Positions 43,552-53,228 are shown, numbered from the stretch's first letter. The stretch: DNA of 64,000 bases from Sphaerotilus uruguayifluvii (GCF_013294065.1 NZ_JABSNM010000013.1:21941-85940); one strand, 5' to 3'. Numbers and translations: made by a program. Notes: a model not told the origin generated them from the letters alone.

Positions 43552-45303
43552 ATGACCCAGGACGCCTCCGCCGCCGCTCCGGCTCCCGACACCGATGCTG
43601 TCGCCACCGCCGCGTCGGCGTCCACCGCTGCGGCGCCCGCGGCGCCGGCCCGCAACTTCGGCCATTACGGGCTGGTGCGGCTGCTGGGCAGCAGCTCGCT
43701 GACGATCGCCTGGCTGGCGCGCGACAACCGCAGCGGCGCGATGGTGCGGCTGCTGGCGGCGCGCCAGCCGGTCAACTCCGAGACGGTGCGGGCCCGCTGC
43801 GTCGAGGAGGCGCGCCGAGCCTCGCAGCTCAACCACCCGCGGCTGCTGCCGGCGCACGAGGTGGGCTGCGTCGACCGCTTTCCCTTCGTCACCAGTGCCT
43901 GCGATCCGGCGCTGCCGCCGCAGCGGGTCGAGGAGCGCTTCTCGCCGCCGGCGCTGCGCTCGCTGATCCGCAACGGCTGCGAGATGCTCGAGGGCCTGGC
44001 CTACGCGCACGAGGCCAGCATTCCGCATGGCGACCTGGGCCTGCACACGCTGGCCTTCGACGCGAACGACCGGGTCTCGCTGTGGGGCCTGGGCCTGGGC
44101 GTGGCGATCGCCAGCACCCGACCGCAGGGCATTCCGACCGCCGGCGGGCTGGGCGGAGGCCTGCTCGGGCGCGAGATCGCCGCGGCCAGCCTGCTGATCC
44201 AGCACTGGATCCAGGGCGAGCCGCCGCACGGCGAGAGCGACATGCCGGCGCTGCTCGACCGCTGGCCGACCAGCGACCTGCGCCTGCCGCCGGAGCTGCC
44301 GATGCCGATCGCCGACTCGCTGCGGCTGCTGCTCGATCGCGCGGTCGAGACCAATCCGCAGCGCCGCTTCATCCATGCGCGCAGCTTCCACCGCGCGCTC
44401 AGCGGCTGGCACTACACCGAGTATCCGGAGGACGGCGGCCTCGACGCGATGCTGCAGGGCCTGCTGCGCCGCAACGGCCTGTTGCCGGCGGCGGACAAGC
44501 TGCGCGAGCGGGTCGCGCACATCGTCGGCATGGACAAGGGCCGGCTCGACGAGATGGTCGACTCGCTGATGCAGGACCTGGCGCTGACGATGTCGATGCT
44601 GCGCGCGGCCAATGCCAGCGAGATGGCGGTGGCCGGCGAGGGCGCGGTCGTCACCAGCCCCAAGCGGGCGATGGCGCTGCTGGGCACCGACGGCCTGCGC
44701 CGCGTCGCCGGCAGCCAGAAGCAGTGGCCGGGCACCGCCAAGCCGCATCACGCGACGCTGCTGCTGCAGGCCATCGAGCGCGCGCAGCTGGCGGCCCACC
44801 TGGCCGCCGAGGTCGCGCCGGGCGGCTCCGACGCCGAGGGCGCGATGCTGGCGGCGACCTTCCAGAACCTCGGCCAGGTCCTCGGCCTCTACCATTTTCC
44901 CGACGAGATCGCGCAGATCCAGCGCCTGGTGCTGTCGAGCCGCGGCACCGACAAGGCGATCACGCCCGATCTGGCGGCGATGTCGGTGCTGGGCGTCGAC
45001 CTGCAGACGATGGCGCTGGCCTTCATGCGGCTGTGGGGCGTGGCCGAGCCGCTGCGCCACCTGGTGCGGCCGCTGGCCGAGGATGCGGTGGTGCGCTCGC
45101 CCGAGACCCTCGAGGCCTGGTCGCGGCTGCTGGGCAGCTTCGCCAACGAGGTGGTGCGCATCACCGACCTGCCGCAGCCGAACCAGCCCGCGGCGCTGGC
45201 CACGCTGATCGGGCGCTACCATTCGACGCTCGGCCTCGACGAAGGCCAGGTGCGCGGCGCGATGCGGCGCGCCCGCGAAAAGCTCTCGCGCCACATGCGC
45301 TGA
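43552..45303 (+). CDS. Degenerate protein-kinase-like domain fused to an HDOD domain
   Basis: A 583-residue cytoplasmic protein. Residues about 35-285 follow the order of a Ser/Thr kinase (HYGLVRLLG at the glycine loop, a C-lobe, an activation segment), but key residues are altered: the glycine loop reads LGSSSLTIAWLA, the HRDLKxxN loop is HGDLGLHTL at residues 159-167, and DFG is replaced by LWGLG. It is therefore probably a pseudokinase. Residues about 325-540 form an HDOD (HD-related output) domain as found in signalling proteins. ATG 43549 is an equally possible start. Function unknown; a regulatory scaffold is the inference. Confidence 0.75.
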   Translation: MTQDASAAAPAPDTDAVATAASASTAAAPAAPARNFGHYGLVRLLGSSSLTIAWLARDNRSGAMVRLLAARQPVNSETVRARCVEEARRASQLNHPRLLPAHEVGCVDRFPFVTSACDPALPPQRVEERFSPPALRSLIRNGCEMLEGLAYAHEASIPHGDLGLHTLAFDANDRVSLWGLGLGVAIASTRPQGIPTAGGLGGGLLGREIAAASLLIQHWIQGEPPHGESDMPALLDRWPTSDLRLPPELPMPIADSLRLLLDRAVETNPQRRFIHARSFHRALSGWHYTEYPEDGGLDAMLQGLLRRNGLLPAADKLRERVAHIVGMDKGRLDEMVDSLMQDLALTMSMLRAANASEMAVAGEGAVVTSPKRAMALLGTDGLRRVAGSQKQWPGTAKPHHATLLLQAIERAQLAAHLAAEVAPGGSDAEGAMLAATFQNLGQVLGLYHFPDEIAQIQRLVLSSRGTDKAITPDLAAMSVLGVDLQTMALAFMRLWGVAEPLRHLVRPLAEDAVVRSPETLEAWSRLLGSFANEVVRITDLPQPNQPAALATLIGRYHSTLGLDEGQVRGAMRRAREKLSRHMR

Positions 45304-45357
45304 CCCTCCGGCCGATCCGGCGCCCCGCCGGTGCGGGCCGGTCACCCCCGGCCCGCG

Positions 45358-46191
45358 ATGCCCCTCTGGATCGACACCCACTGCCACCTCGACGCCCCCG
45401 AGTTCGACGCCGACCGCGATGCGGTGCTGGCGCGTGCCCGCGCAAGGGGCGTCTCCTGTCTGGTGCTGCCCGCCGTCACGGCCGACCATTTCGAGCCGCT
45501 GCGGCATCTGGCCGAGCGCACCGGCCAGCCCTACGCGCTGGGCCTGCATCCGCTGTGGACCGGCGCGGCCGAGCCCGAGGATTCGCTGGCGCGGCTGGAC
45601 GCGATGCTGGCGGCCACGCGGGACGATCCCCGCCGGGTGGCGGTGGGCGAGATCGGCATCGACGGCTTCGAGCCCGGCCTGGACGCGGCGCGCCAGCGCC
45701 ATTTCCTGGCCGAGCAGCTCAGGCTGGCGCGCCGCCATGACCTGCCGGTCATCCTGCATGTGCGCCGCTCGGCGGACGCGGTGCTGGCGCTGCTGCGGCG
45801 CCATCCGGTGCGTGGCGGCATCGCGCATGCGTTCAACGGCAGCGAGCAGCAGGCGCGCGCCTTCGTCGACCTGGGCCTGAAGCTGGGCTTCGGCGGCGCG
45901 ATGACCTTCGAGCGCGCGCTGCAGATCCGCCGCCTGGCTACGGCGCTGCCGGCCGAGGCCATCGTGCTCGAGACGGACGCGCCCGACATCCCGCCGCACT
46001 GGCTCTACCGCACCGCCGCCGAGCGCGCAGCCGGCCAGAGCAGCCGCAACGAGCCCGCCGAGCTGCCGCGCATCGCCGAGACGCTGGCCGTGCTGCGCGG
46101 CTGGAGCCTGGAGGAGACGGCCGCGATCACCCGCGCCAATGCCTGCGCCGCGCTGCCGGGGCTGGCGGCGCTGATCGGTGCGGCGACATGA
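45358..46191 (+). CDS. tatD: TatD-family metal-dependent deoxyribonuclease
   Basis: A 277-residue TIM-barrel hydrolase. Metal ligands are visible in DTHCHLDAPEF (HxH), GEIGID (Glu), LPVILHVRRS (His), GGIAHAFNG (His) and LETDAPDIPP (Asp). TatD-type proteins are 3'-5' DNA exonucleases linked to DNA repair and cell-death debris. ATG 45358 gives the family start MPLWIDTHCH. Its stop overlaps the following glycosylase gene. Confidence 0.92.
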   Translation: MPLWIDTHCHLDAPEFDADRDAVLARARARGVSCLVLPAVTADHFEPLRHLAERTGQPYALGLHPLWTGAAEPEDSLARLDAMLAATRDDPRRVAVGEIGIDGFEPGLDAARQRHFLAEQLRLARRHDLPVILHVRRSADAVLALLRRHPVRGGIAHAFNGSEQQARAFVDLGLKLGFGGAMTFERALQIRRLATALPAEAIVLETDAPDIPPHWLYRTAAERAAGQSSRNEPAELPRIAETLAVLRGWSLEETAAITRANACAALPGLAALIGAAT

Positions 46192-46706
46192 GCGGCACCG
46201 GCGCGCCCGAGGCTCTGCCGCTGGCCGGCTTCGGGCCGGTCGTGGGGCCGCGCACCCGGCTGATGGTGCTGGGCAGCTTTCCCGGCGTAGCCTCGCTGGC
46301 GCAGCAGCAGTACTACGCCCACCCGCGCAACCAGTTCTGGCCGATCCTGTCGGCGCTGTGGGGCCTCGACCTGTGGGCCTTGCCGTATCTTGACCGGCTG
46401 GAGGTGCTGCGCGAGCGCGGGCTGGGGCTGTGGGATGTCTATGCGCGGGTGCGCCGCGAGGGCAGCCTGGACAGCGCGATCGAGGCGGCCGAACTCAACG
46501 ATCTGGCCGGCCTGCGCCACATCGCGCCGGGGCTGGAGGCGGTGGCGCACAACGGCGCGGAGTCGGCGCGCACGATGCGCCGGCTGCAGGCGCTGGGCTT
46601 CGCGGTGCACCGCCTGCCCTCGACCAGCCCGGCGAACGCCGGCTGGTCCTTCGAGCGCAAGCTCGCGGCCTGGCGGGAAACATTCGCGCGCTACGATCTG
46701 GCATGA
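46188..46706 (+). CDS. DNA-deoxyinosine (hypoxanthine) glycosylase, uracil-DNA-glycosylase superfamily
   Basis: A 172-residue single-domain UDG-superfamily protein. The active-site segment LGSFPGVASLAQQQYYAHPRNQFWPIL and the second motif LPSTSPANAGWSFERKLAAW match the family 6 hypoxanthine-DNA glycosylases. These remove deaminated adenine (inosine) from DNA. It lies between tatD and a spermidine-synthase-like gene with ATGA overlaps on both sides. Confidence 0.88.
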   Translation: MSGTGAPEALPLAGFGPVVGPRTRLMVLGSFPGVASLAQQQYYAHPRNQFWPILSALWGLDLWALPYLDRLEVLRERGLGLWDVYARVRREGSLDSAIEAAELNDLAGLRHIAPGLEAVAHNGAESARTMRRLQALGFAVHRLPSTSPANAGWSFERKLAAWRETFARYDLA

Positions 46707-47539
46707 CTTCCGCTTCCCGTTCCCGCCGCCGCGACGGCGAGCTGCCTTCCGCGACGATCTCCGAGTTCGATGGCGTGCGCTACCTGCACCTGGGCGACAC
46801 GCCGTGGGTGCAGGGCGCGATGCGGCTGCGCAAGCCGCGCGCGCTCGAGCTCGACTATGTGCAGCGCATGATGGCCTGGACGCTGCTGCGCGATCCGGCC
46901 GTGCTCGACGACACCCGCGTGGTGCAGCTCGGCCTGGGCGCCGCGGCGCTGACGCGCTTCTGCCACGGCGAGCTGGGGCTGCGCACCACCGCGGTCGAGC
47001 TCAACGCGCAGGTCGTGGCGGCGTGCCGGCAGTGGTTCCGGCTGCCGGCCGACGACGAGCGGCTGTCGGTGCAGATCGCCGACGCCGGCGCCTGGGTGCA
47101 GGACGCGGCCCACCACGGCAGCGCCGAGGTGCTCAGCGTCGACCTCTACGACCACGAGGCCGCCGCGCCGGTGCTCGACGACGACGAGTTCTACCGCGGC
47201 TGCCACGACGTGCTGACGGAGGGCGGCGTGATGACGGTCAACCTGTTCGGGCGCAACGCCAGCTTCTCGCGCAGCGCGCGCCGCATCGAGGCCGCCTTCG
47301 CCGCGTCGGGCGGCACGGTGCGCATGCTCGCGCCCACGCCCGAGGGCAACACCATCGTGCTGGCGGTGCGCGCCGGAACGATTCCCGACGAGGCGGTGCT
47401 GCGCGAGCGCGCCGCCGCCGTCACCGCGCGCTGCGGCCTGAAGGCGGTGCGCTGGCTCGGGCTGATCCAGCCGCTGCCGCCGGTGCGTGCGCCCCGCAGG
47501 CCCAAGGCCGCCTCGTCCGTGGCGGAGCCGTCCGAATGA
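46703..47539 (+). CDS. Spermidine-synthase-like methyltransferase-fold protein
   Basis: A 278-residue Rossmann-fold protein related to spermidine synthases. The nucleotide-binding region VVQLGLGAAALTRFC replaces the usual LxxGGGxG, and VELNAQVVAACRQWF and DAGAWV follow the family pattern. It lacks the complete polyamine-site signature, so catalytic activity as SpeE is doubtful; many such proteins are annotated only as spermine/spermidine synthase domain. Translationally coupled to the genes on both sides. Confidence 0.75.
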   Translation: MTSASRSRRRDGELPSATISEFDGVRYLHLGDTPWVQGAMRLRKPRALELDYVQRMMAWTLLRDPAVLDDTRVVQLGLGAAALTRFCHGELGLRTTAVELNAQVVAACRQWFRLPADDERLSVQIADAGAWVQDAAHHGSAEVLSVDLYDHEAAAPVLDDDEFYRGCHDVLTEGGVMTVNLFGRNASFSRSARRIEAAFAASGGTVRMLAPTPEGNTIVLAVRAGTIPDEAVLRERAAAVTARCGLKAVRWLGLIQPLPPVRAPRRPKAASSVAEPSE

Positions 47540-49353
47540 GCGGCCCGGCGCGGCGCACGGTGCCGGCCGCCACCGAGCCGGGCGGGCCGCTCACCTGGCG
47601 CCAGATGCTGGGCTGGCTGGTCGAGGACGGCCGGGTGCGCCCGGACGAGGCGGTGCAGCTCGCGCAGCGCCTGGGCGCGGGCGACAGCGCCCAGCATCCG
47701 CTGGTGCGCCTGGCCGGGGCCAGCCTGGTCGACGCCCGCGACGGCCGCGCGCTCGACCTGGAGGCGCTGACGCGCTGGCTGGCGCAGCGCGCCGGCCTGG
47801 CCTATCTGCGCATCGATCCGCTGAAGGTCGACGTCGCGCGGGTCACCGAGGTGATGTCGGCCGGCTACGCCGAGCGGCGCCGGGTGCTGCCGGTGCAGGT
47901 CGGCGCGACCGAGGTGGTCGTCGCCACCGCCGAGCCCTTCGTCACCGACTGGGTCGACGAGATCGCGCGCCACACCCGGCGCACCGTGCGCCGGGTCGTC
48001 AGCAGTCCGCTGGAGCTGGCGCGCTACACGACCGAGTTCTACCAGCTCGCCCGCTCGGTGCGCGCCGCGCAGAAGACCGGCGAGGTCAGCGCCAGCGTCA
48101 ACTTCGAGCAGCTGGTCGAGCTGGGCAAGCACCGCCAGCTCGACGCCAACGACCAGGGCGTCGTGCAGGTGGTCGACTGGCTGTGGACCTACGCCTTCGA
48201 GCAGCGCGCCAGCGACATCCACCTCGAGCCCCGGCGCGAGCAGTGCCTGATCCGGCTGCGCATCGACGGCGTGCTGCACACCGCCTACCAGCTGCCGCAG
48301 ACCGTCATGGCCGCGGTGACCGCGCGCATCAAGCTGCTCGCGCGCATGGACGTGATCGAGCGCCGCCGGCCCCAGGACGGCCGCATCAAGACCCGCAGCC
48401 CGCGCGGCGACGAGATCGAGATGCGCCTGTCGACGCTGCCCACCGCCTTCGGCGAGAAGCTGGTGATGCGCATCTTCGACCCGGAGACGGCGGTGCAGCC
48501 GGTCGAGGCGCTGGGCTTCGGCGCGGCCGACGCCGCGCGCTGGCAGCGCCTGGTCGCGCAGCCGCACGGCATCGTGCTGGTCACCGGCCCGACCGGCAGC
48601 GGCAAGACCACCACGCTCTACGCCACGCTGCGCGCGCTGGCCACCGACGAGGTCAATGTCTGCACCATCGAGGACCCGATCGAGATGATCGAGCCGGCCT
48701 TCAACCAGACGCAGGTGCAGGCGGCGGTCGAGCTCGACTTCGCCAGCGGCCTGCGCACGCTGATGCGCCAGGACCCCGACATCATCATGGTCGGCGAGAT
48801 CCGCGACCTGGCCACCGCCGAGATGGCGGTGCAGGCGGCGCTGACCGGTCACCTGGTGTTCTCGACGCTGCACACCAACGATGCGGCCAGCGCGGTGACC
48901 CGGCTGCTCGACCTGGGCGTGCCGGCCTACCTGATCGGCGCGACGCTCTCGGGCGTGCTGGCGCAGCGCCTGGTGCGCCGGCTCTGTCCGGACTGCCGCG
49001 CGCCCGACGCGGCGCTCGCGCCCGAACTGCTCCAGGCCGCGCTGGGCCGGCTGCCGGTGCTCGAGCCCGGCGAGCCCTTGCGGCCGATGCGCCCGGTCGG
49101 CTGCCCGGCCTGCCGCCAGACCGGCTACCGCGGCCGGCTCGGCCTGTTCGAGCTGCTCGAGGTCGACGCGGCGGTGCGCTCGGCCATCGGCGCCGAGCCC
49201 GACCTGGCGCGGCTACGCCGGGCGGGACTGGCCGGCGGCCTGCAGCCGCTGCGCCGCGCCGGCCTGCGCCTGGTCGCGCAGGGCCAGACCACGCTCGACG
49301 AGGTGCTGCGCTCGACGCCGGCGTGGGAGGAGGGGGGCGGCTCGCTGCAGTGA
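47536..49353 (+). CDS. Orphan GspE/PulE/PilB-type secretion ATPase
   Basis: A 605-residue type II/IV pilus-family ATPase. An N-terminal T2SSE_N-like domain (residues about 20-180) precedes the ATPase with Walker A GPTGSGKTTTLYA near residue 351, Asp box CTIEDPIEMIEPAF, Walker B MRQDPDIIMVGEIRD, and His box STLHTNDAASAVTRLL. A zinc-binding tetracysteine is present (CPDC and CPAC). No gspF, gspG, pilC or pilin genes are nearby, so its partners must be encoded elsewhere. Last gene of the tatD operon. Confidence 0.9.
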   Translation: MSGPARRTVPAATEPGGPLTWRQMLGWLVEDGRVRPDEAVQLAQRLGAGDSAQHPLVRLAGASLVDARDGRALDLEALTRWLAQRAGLAYLRIDPLKVDVARVTEVMSAGYAERRRVLPVQVGATEVVVATAEPFVTDWVDEIARHTRRTVRRVVSSPLELARYTTEFYQLARSVRAAQKTGEVSASVNFEQLVELGKHRQLDANDQGVVQVVDWLWTYAFEQRASDIHLEPRREQCLIRLRIDGVLHTAYQLPQTVMAAVTARIKLLARMDVIERRRPQDGRIKTRSPRGDEIEMRLSTLPTAFGEKLVMRIFDPETAVQPVEALGFGAADAARWQRLVAQPHGIVLVTGPTGSGKTTTLYATLRALATDEVNVCTIEDPIEMIEPAFNQTQVQAAVELDFASGLRTLMRQDPDIIMVGEIRDLATAEMAVQAALTGHLVFSTLHTNDAASAVTRLLDLGVPAYLIGATLSGVLAQRLVRRLCPDCRAPDAALAPELLQAALGRLPVLEPGEPLRPMRPVGCPACRQTGYRGRLGLFELLEVDAAVRSAIGAEPDLARLRRAGLAGGLQPLRRAGLRLVAQGQTTLDEVLRSTPAWEEGGGSLQ

Positions 49354-49459
49354 TCGGGGGTGATCCGGCCGCGAATGGGCTGGAAATCAGGGTTTTCCCT
49401 TGTGATCTGACGTCATCCCGCTAAGTGGTCCCCACAGCTGCGCACCCCGGGAGCCTTCC

Positions 49460-49465
49460 TAGAAT
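49460..49465 (+). promoter_or_regulatory. Candidate -10 of the tctBA promoter
   Basis: TAGAAT in TTCCTAGAATCG, 37 nt upstream of tctB, after a 106-nt gap from the upstream gene. No clear -35. The surrounding 49354-49501 gap holds nothing else recognisable. Confidence 0.4.
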
Positions 49466-49501
49466 CGCGTCATCCGATTTCCAACATTGAGGAGATGACG
49501 C

Positions 49502-49969
49502 ATGAAGATAGGAAACCAGAGGGACTTCTGGTCGGGGCTGATGTTCATCGCGGTCGGAGCGGCCTTCGCCGTCGGCTCGCTGGACTACAGCTTCGGCAAC
49601 TCGGCCCGGCCCGGCCCGGCCTACTTTCCCTTCGGCCTGGGCGTGCTGATGGCCATCCTGGGCGGCGTCGTGCTGCTGGGCGCGTTCAAGGCCAGGAACG
49701 CGGACGGCAATCCGGTGGGCGCCTTTGCCTGGAAGCCGCTGCTGATCATCCTGGGCACCATCACGCTGTTCGGCTTCCTGCTGCCGCGCGCGGGCATGTT
49801 CATCACGCTGCCGATCCTGGTCATCGGCTCGGCCATGGCCAGCGACGAGTTCAAGCTGAAGGAGGCGCTGCTCAACGCCACGATCCTGACGGTGATGTCC
49901 TGGGCGGTGTTCTCGAAGGGCCTGGGCCTGACGATCCCGCTGCTGCCGGCCTTTCTCGGCGGCGCCTGA
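49502..49969 (+). CDS. tctB: Tripartite tricarboxylate transporter small permease TctB
   Basis: A 155-residue membrane protein with four hydrophobic helices and the family beginning DFWSGLMFIAVGAAFAVGS plus GPAYFPFGLGVLMAILGG. In TTT systems it pairs with TctA in the inner membrane. A GGAGATGA ribosome binding site region precedes the ATG. No periplasmic binding protein gene (tctC/bug) is adjacent. Confidence 0.93.
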   Translation: MKIGNQRDFWSGLMFIAVGAAFAVGSLDYSFGNSARPGPAYFPFGLGVLMAILGGVVLLGAFKARNADGNPVGAFAWKPLLIILGTITLFGFLLPRAGMFITLPILVIGSAMASDEFKLKEALLNATILTVMSWAVFSKGLGLTIPLLPAFLGGA

Positions 49970-50005
49970 TCCGGCCATCGAACCCCAAGAACACGGAGAC
50001 ACCTG

Positions 50006-51520
50006 ATGGACCTGATCCATAACCTGTCGATCGGCTTCCAGGCCGCTGCGACCTTCCAGAACCTGTTCTACGCGCTGATGGGCGCGATCCTGGGCACGCT
50101 GATCGGCGTGCTGCCGGGCCTCGGCCCGGTGGCGACGATCGCGATGCTGCTGCCCAGCATCTACTCGCTCGACGCCACGCCGGCGCTGATCATGCTCGCC
50201 GGCATCTACTACGGCGCGCAGTACGGCGGCTCGACCACCGCGATCCTGATCAACGTGCCGGGCGAGGCCTCCTCGGTGGTCACGGCGCTGGACGGCTACC
50301 AGATGGCCCGCAAGGGGCGTGCGGGCGCGGCGCTGGCCGCGGCCGGCCTGGGCTCGTTCTTCGCCGGCTGCGTGGGCACGCTGGTGATCGCCGCCTTCGC
50401 GCCGCCGCTGACCGAGCTGGCTTTCCAGTTCGGCCCGGCCGAGTACTTCTCGCTGATGGTGCTGGGCCTGATCGGCGCGGTGGTGCTGGCCTCGGGCTCG
50501 CTGGTCAAGGCGATCGCGATGATCCTGCTGGGCCTGCTGCTCGGCCAGATCAACACCGACGTGATCTCGGGCGTGCCGCGCTTCAGCTTCGACATTCCTG
50601 AGCTGACCGACGGCATCGGCTTCGTGACGATCGCGATGGGCGTGTTCGGCTTCGGCGAGATCATCGTCAACCTCAGCGTGCCCTCCGAGGAGCGCGAGGT
50701 CTTCACGAAGGACGTCAAGGGCCTGATGCCGACGAAGCAGGACGTGAAGGACGCCTTCCCGGCCGTGCTGCGCGGCACCGCGCTGGGCTCGATCCTGGGC
50801 GTGCTGCCCGGCGGCGGTGCGCTGCTGGCCTCGTTCGCGGCCTACACCGTCGAGAAGAAGTCCAAGGGCCGTCCGGGCGAGGTGCCCTTCGGCCAGGGCA
50901 ACATCCGCGGCGTGGCCGGCCCCGAGTCGGCCAACAACGCCGGCGCGCAGACCAGCTTCATCCCGATGCTGACGCTGGGCATTCCGCCCAACGCCGTGAT
51001 GGCGCTGATGGTGGGTGCGATGACCATCAAGGGCATCCAGCCCGGCCCGCAGGTGATGTCGAGCAACCCCGAGCTGTTCTGGGGCCTGATCGCGTCGATG
51101 TGGATCGGCAACCTGCTGCTGGTGATCCTGAACCTGCCGATGATCGGCATCTGGATCCGCCTGCTGACGGTGCCCTACCGCTTCCTGTTCCCGGCCATCC
51201 TGGTGTTCTGCTGCATCGGCCTGTACACGCTGAACAACAACAACTTCGACGTCTACGCCGCGGTGCTGTTCGGCTTCGTCGGCTATGTGTTCAGCAAGCT
51301 CGACTGCGAGCCCGCGCCGCTGCTGCTGGGCTTCATCCTGGGCCCCATGATGGAAGAGAACCTGCGCCGCGCGCTGCTGCTGTCGCGTGGCGACTGGACG
51401 ACCTTCATGAGCCGCCCGCTGTCGGCCGGCCTGCTGATCGCCGCGGCGCTGATGGTCGTGGTGGTGATGCTGCCCTCGATCAAGAACAAGCGCGAGGAAG
51501 CCTTCCAGGACGCGGACTGA
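50006..51520 (+). CDS. tctA: Tripartite tricarboxylate transporter large permease TctA
   Basis: A 504-residue permease with about 11-12 helices. Family signatures are GTLIGVLPGLGPVATIAMLLP, AGIYYGAQYGGSTTAILINVPGE, LGVLPGGGALLASF and the second GIPPNAVMALMVGAM region. Citrate or another carboxylate is the expected substrate class; the specific one depends on a TctC-type protein not in this window. Confidence 0.96.
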   Translation: MDLIHNLSIGFQAAATFQNLFYALMGAILGTLIGVLPGLGPVATIAMLLPSIYSLDATPALIMLAGIYYGAQYGGSTTAILINVPGEASSVVTALDGYQMARKGRAGAALAAAGLGSFFAGCVGTLVIAAFAPPLTELAFQFGPAEYFSLMVLGLIGAVVLASGSLVKAIAMILLGLLLGQINTDVISGVPRFSFDIPELTDGIGFVTIAMGVFGFGEIIVNLSVPSEEREVFTKDVKGLMPTKQDVKDAFPAVLRGTALGSILGVLPGGGALLASFAAYTVEKKSKGRPGEVPFGQGNIRGVAGPESANNAGAQTSFIPMLTLGIPPNAVMALMVGAMTIKGIQPGPQVMSSNPELFWGLIASMWIGNLLLVILNLPMIGIWIRLLTVPYRFLFPAILVFCCIGLYTLNNNNFDVYAAVLFGFVGYVFSKLDCEPAPLLLGFILGPMMEENLRRALLLSRGDWTTFMSRPLSAGLLIAAALMVVVVMLPSIKNKREEAFQDAD

Positions 51521-51551
51521 CACGGCGTCCCGCCCTGAGCGCATTCCTGCC

Positions 51552-51580
51552 AAGGCCCCACCCCCCGGTGGGGCCTTTTT
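51552..51580 (+). terminator. Intrinsic terminator of tctBA
   Basis: AAGGCCCCAC (51552-51561), six-base loop, GTGGGGCCTT (51568-51577), followed by TTT; 31 nt after the tctA stop. Confidence 0.9.
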
Positions 51581-51601
51581 CATTTGCATGATGTCCGCAC
51601 G

Positions 51602-53221
51602 ATGCCCCTGATCCCGAAGTCGATGCTCGACCCCGAGCGCCTGCCGCAGGCGCTGCAGCCGCTGCGCCTGCCGGTGTTCCGCATGCTCTGGCTGGCCTGG
51701 CTGGCGGCCAACCTGACGATGTGGATGAACGATGTCGCGGCCGCCTGGCTGATGACGCAGCTCACCGACAGCGCGGTGATGGTGGCGCTGGTCTCGGCGG
51801 CGTCGACGCTGCCGGTCTTCCTGCTGGGCCTGCCCAGCGGGGCGCTGGCCGACATCGTCGACCGCCGGCGCTGGTTCGCCTCCACCCAGCTGTGGGTGGC
51901 GCTGGTGGCCACGCTGCTGGCGATGCTGGCGCTGGCCGAGGGCATCACGCCGCACCTGCTGCTGGTGCTGACCTTCGCCAACGGCATCGGGCTGGCGGCG
52001 CGCTGGCCGGTGTTCGCGGCCATCGTGCCGGAGATCGTGCCGGCGGCCTCGCTGTCGGGGGCGCTGGCGCTGCAGGCGATGGCGATGAACCTCTCGCGCA
52101 TCCTCGGCCCCATCGTGGCCGGCGCGGTGCTGGCGGCCTCGGGCAGCGCGGCGGTGTTCGTGCTCAATGCGGTGCTGTCGCTGCTGGCCTTCGCGCAGAT
52201 CCTGCGCTGGAAGAGCAGCCCGCGCATCAGCGCGCTGCCGGGCGAGCGCTTCGTCGGCGCGATGCGGGTGGGCGTGCAGCATGTGGCGCAGAACCCGCGC
52301 ATGCGCGCGGTGCTGCTGCGGGTGTTCGTGTTCTTCTTCCTGAGCACTGCGCTGACCGCGCTGCTGCCGCTGGTGGCGCGCCGGCTCGGCGGCGGGGCGG
52401 GGGGCTTCACGCTGCTGATGGCCTGCATGGGGGGCGGCGCGATGACGGCCGTGATGATGCTGCCGCGACTGCGCGAGCGCCACAGCCGCGACCGCATCGT
52501 CGGCCTGGGCTCGCTGATCGTGGCGGGGATGACGCTGGTGGTGGCGTTGGCGCCCTGGCTGTGGCTGGCCGCGCTGGGCATGGCGCTGGCCGGCATGGCC
52601 TGGATCGCCACCGCCAACACGCTGACGATGTCGGCCCAGCTGGCGCTGCCCAACTGGGTGCGCGCGCGCGGCATGTCGACCTACCAGATGGCGCTGATGG
52701 GCGGCTCGGCCGCCGGCGCGGCGACCTGGGGGCATCTGGCGGGCTGGACCTCGGTGCCGACGGCGCTGATCGTGTCGGCCGCCTGCGGGCCGCTGGTGCT
52801 GCTGGCGGTGCGCGGCTTCACCGTCTCCGGCCAGGAGGCGGACCTGCGCCCGGCGCTGCCGGCGGTGCCGCCCAATCCGGCCACCGACATCGGCCCGGAC
52901 GAGGGGCCGGTGATGGTGACGGTGGAATACCTGATCGATCCGGCGCGCGCCGCCGACTTCGCCGAGGTGATGCGGCTGACGCGGCGCGCGCGGCTGCGCC
53001 AGGGGGCGCTGTCGTGGGGCCTGTTCCGGGATACCGAGCGGCCGGGGCGGTATGTCGAGTACTTCGTCGACGAGACCTGGGTCGAGCACCTGCGCCGACT
53101 GGAGCGCTTCACGGCCGACGACGTGCAGCTGCGCGGGCGGCGGCTGGCGTTTCACCTGGGGGCGGAGGCGCCGAAGGTACGGCGGTATGTGGGGGAGGCG
53201 CTGGAGGGGGTGGGGCGGTGA
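51602..53221 (+). CDS. MFS exporter (MFS_3 / EntS-like) with C-terminal ABM-like domain
   Basis: A 539-residue transporter. Residues about 20-410 contain 11-12 helices with the MFS motif [12 protein letters not shown] after helix 2. Residues about 430-539 form a soluble tail ([16 protein letters not shown] ... SWGLFRDTE ... [21 protein letters not shown]) resembling the antibiotic-monooxygenase-like tail found in this MFS subfamily. Substrate unknown. ATG 51602 is preferred to an upstream TTG. A diverged, broken copy of its 3' end is present at 56427-56690, on the other side of the integron. Its last 70 nt are unusually G-rich. Confidence 0.88.
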   Translation: MPLIPKSMLDPERLPQALQPLRLPVFRMLWLAWLAANLTMWMNDVAAAWLMTQLTDSAVMVALVSAASTLPVFLLGLPSGALADIVDRRRWFASTQLWVALVATLLAMLALAEGITPHLLLVLTFANGIGLAARWPVFAAIVPEIVPAASLSGALALQAMAMNLSRILGPIVAGAVLAASGSAAVFVLNAVLSLLAFAQILRWKSSPRISALPGERFVGAMRVGVQHVAQNPRMRAVLLRVFVFFFLSTALTALLPLVARRLGGGAGGFTLLMACMGGGAMTAVMMLPRLRERHSRDRIVGLGSLIVAGMTLVVALAPWLWLAALGMALAGMAWIATANTLTMSAQLALPNWVRARGMSTYQMALMGGSAAGAATWGHLAGWTSVPTALIVSAACGPLVLLAVRGFTVSGQEADLRPALPAVPPNPATDIGPDEGPVMVTVEYLIDPARAADFAEVMRLTRRARLRQGALSWGLFRDTERPGRYVEYFVDETWVEHLRRLERFTADDVQLRGRRLAFHLGAEAPKVRRYVGEALEGVGR

Positions 53222-53228
53222 TTCAGGC

